From positions 1-6,023 of the forward strand of contig JABFWM010000435.1 in the NCBI GenBank assembly GCA_013362195.1: DNA of 6,023 bases, written 5' to 3'. The position numbers and the translations under genes are program-made. Of the stretch, positions 5,452-6,023 are shown piece by piece (the first letter of the stretch is position 1; each line of letters begins with the position of its first letter). This DNA comes from Acidobacteriota bacterium (GTDB lineage: Bacteria; Acidobacteriota; Vicinamibacteria; Vicinamibacterales; 2-12-FULL-66-21). The notes beneath the pieces were generated by a model that saw only the letters and a program-made list of their open reading frames with translations, was not told where the DNA came from and ran no database searches.

Positions 5452-6021
5452 TCAGGGATACAGACGGCTGGTGGTCCACGTGCCGGCGCTCTTCACGTAC
5501 AACACGCGATCGTGCAGCCGGTCGGGACGTCCGTACCAGAACTCGATGCGATCGGGCACGACGCGGATGCCGCCCCAGTGCGGCGGACGCGGCACGACGC
5601 CGGCGGCGTACCGTTCTTCGATTTCGCGCGTCCGCGCCTCGAGCGCGGCGCGCGACGGCAGGTCTTCGCTCTGGTCGGAGGCCCAGGCGCCTATCTGGCT
5701 GCCGCGCGGCCGGCCCTGGAAGTAGAGATCGGACTCGTCGGCCGTGATCCGCTCGGCCGCGCCTTCGACCCTGATCTGCTCCTCGAGCGCCGGCCAGTGG
5801 ATGCACAGCGCCGCGCGCGGGTTGTCGATCAGCTCGCGTCCCTTGCGGCTGTTGTAGTTGGTGTGAAAGACGAAGCCGCGTGCGTCCACGTGGCGAATGA
5901 GGACGATGCGAGACGACGGGCGGCCGTCGCGGTCCGCGGTCGCCAGGGCGGCGGGCGCGATGTCGATGCCGCGGCTGGCGGCGCGTGCCGCGGCGCGGAC
6001 TTACTCGGCAATCGGGTCGGC
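5452..6021 (-). CDS. pdxH: Pyridoxamine 5'-phosphate oxidase, interrupted by an in-frame TAA and cut by the window edge
   Basis: PdxH uses FMN and O2 to oxidise pyridoxine or pyridoxamine 5'-phosphate to pyridoxal phosphate in the cytoplasm. The frame ends at TGA (5452-5454). Reading with the gene: ALATADRDGRPSSRIVLIRH (5949-5890) carries the FMN-phosphate-binding Arg region, then GFVFHTNYNSRKG, HWPALEEQIRVEG, SQIGAWASDQS, HWGGIRV, and the substrate-binding RLHDR (5520-5506) before a C-terminal SRLYP. The spacing fits a full-length enzyme of about 200 residues. However, TAA (complement of 6001-6003) interrupts the frame, while ADPIAE before it resembles the conserved N-terminal DP motif. No ATG, GTG or TTG lies between that stop and GTG at 5889, and starting at 5889 would delete the FMN-binding RIVLIRH block. 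The gene is therefore either a pseudogene or affected by a base error. The family identification is firm. Confidence 0.9.
6001..6003 (-). other. In-frame TAA within the pdxH reading frame
   Basis: The minus-strand codons at 6021-5995 read Ala Asp Pro Ile Ala Glu stop Val Arg. In PdxH proteins the position four residues after Asp-Pro is usually aromatic. A TAC or TAT (Tyr) codon, one base different, would restore the frame. The alternative is a three-base insertion in GAGTTCCGC. The sequence on both sides looks like PdxH in the same frame, so this is a point lesion and not a gene boundary, as far as the few visible upstream codons can show. Confidence 0.6.
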
Positions 6022-6023
6022 TG

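Noticed and set aside
5378..5806. A longer N-terminus for the zinc-ribbon protein, since the frame stays open upstream
   Set aside because: The extra sequence overlaps pdxH in another frame and is Arg-rich. The plausible protein sequence and the -10 element both support the ATG at 5377.
5452..5889. pdxH starting at GTG 5889 as an intact shorter gene
   Set aside because: This start would remove the SRIVLIRH FMN-binding block that is clearly encoded just upstream in the same frame.

Overview
This is a GC-rich (roughly two-thirds G+C) stretch of bacterial chromosome with tightly packed genes and no mobile-element genes. The gene families suggest a soil or sediment Acidobacteriota, possibly Vicinamibacteria-like. 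They include a GT2-methyltransferase fusion, a small conserved HAYLHRKEGD protein and a CxxC zinc-ribbon protein of unknown function. That placement is an inference from gene families and base composition only; no marker gene is present.

Layout, left to right. Bases 1-1025 (+) hold the C-terminal part of an amidase-signature enzyme resembling bacterial peptide amidases. A short gap follows with two small palindromes, one resembling a dispersed intergenic repeat. A complete tRNA-Leu(UAA) lies at 1194-1280. Next comes a likely translationally coupled pair: a 21-codon ORF with a perfect Shine-Dalgarno, then a polytopic membrane protein that looks like a GT-C type glycosyltransferase (1471-2757). 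A 95-aa conserved protein with TPR-like features follows closely (2773-3060). After a 222-base gap comes a two-domain protein, a GT2 glycosyltransferase fused to a class I SAM methyltransferase (3283-4722).

The right-hand quarter is on the minus strand and converges on the GT2-methyltransferase gene with only 19 bases between stop codons. It holds a zinc-ribbon protein of unknown function (4742-5377), probably translated from a leaderless transcript, and pdxH (from 5452 to the window edge). The pdxH frame contains an in-frame TAA close to the right edge, within what looks like the conserved N-terminal part of the enzyme.

The most coherent functional theme is envelope glycan assembly. The GT2 domain is of the polyprenyl-phosphate-sugar-synthase-like type and the neighbouring membrane protein is of the type that uses such lipid-linked sugars. 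This link is inferred from family and proximity. I see no defence system, CRISPR array, prophage or clearly new multi-gene system. The points most worth checking are the interrupted pdxH, the coupled leader ORF, the leaderless promoter and the two uncharacterised conserved proteins.
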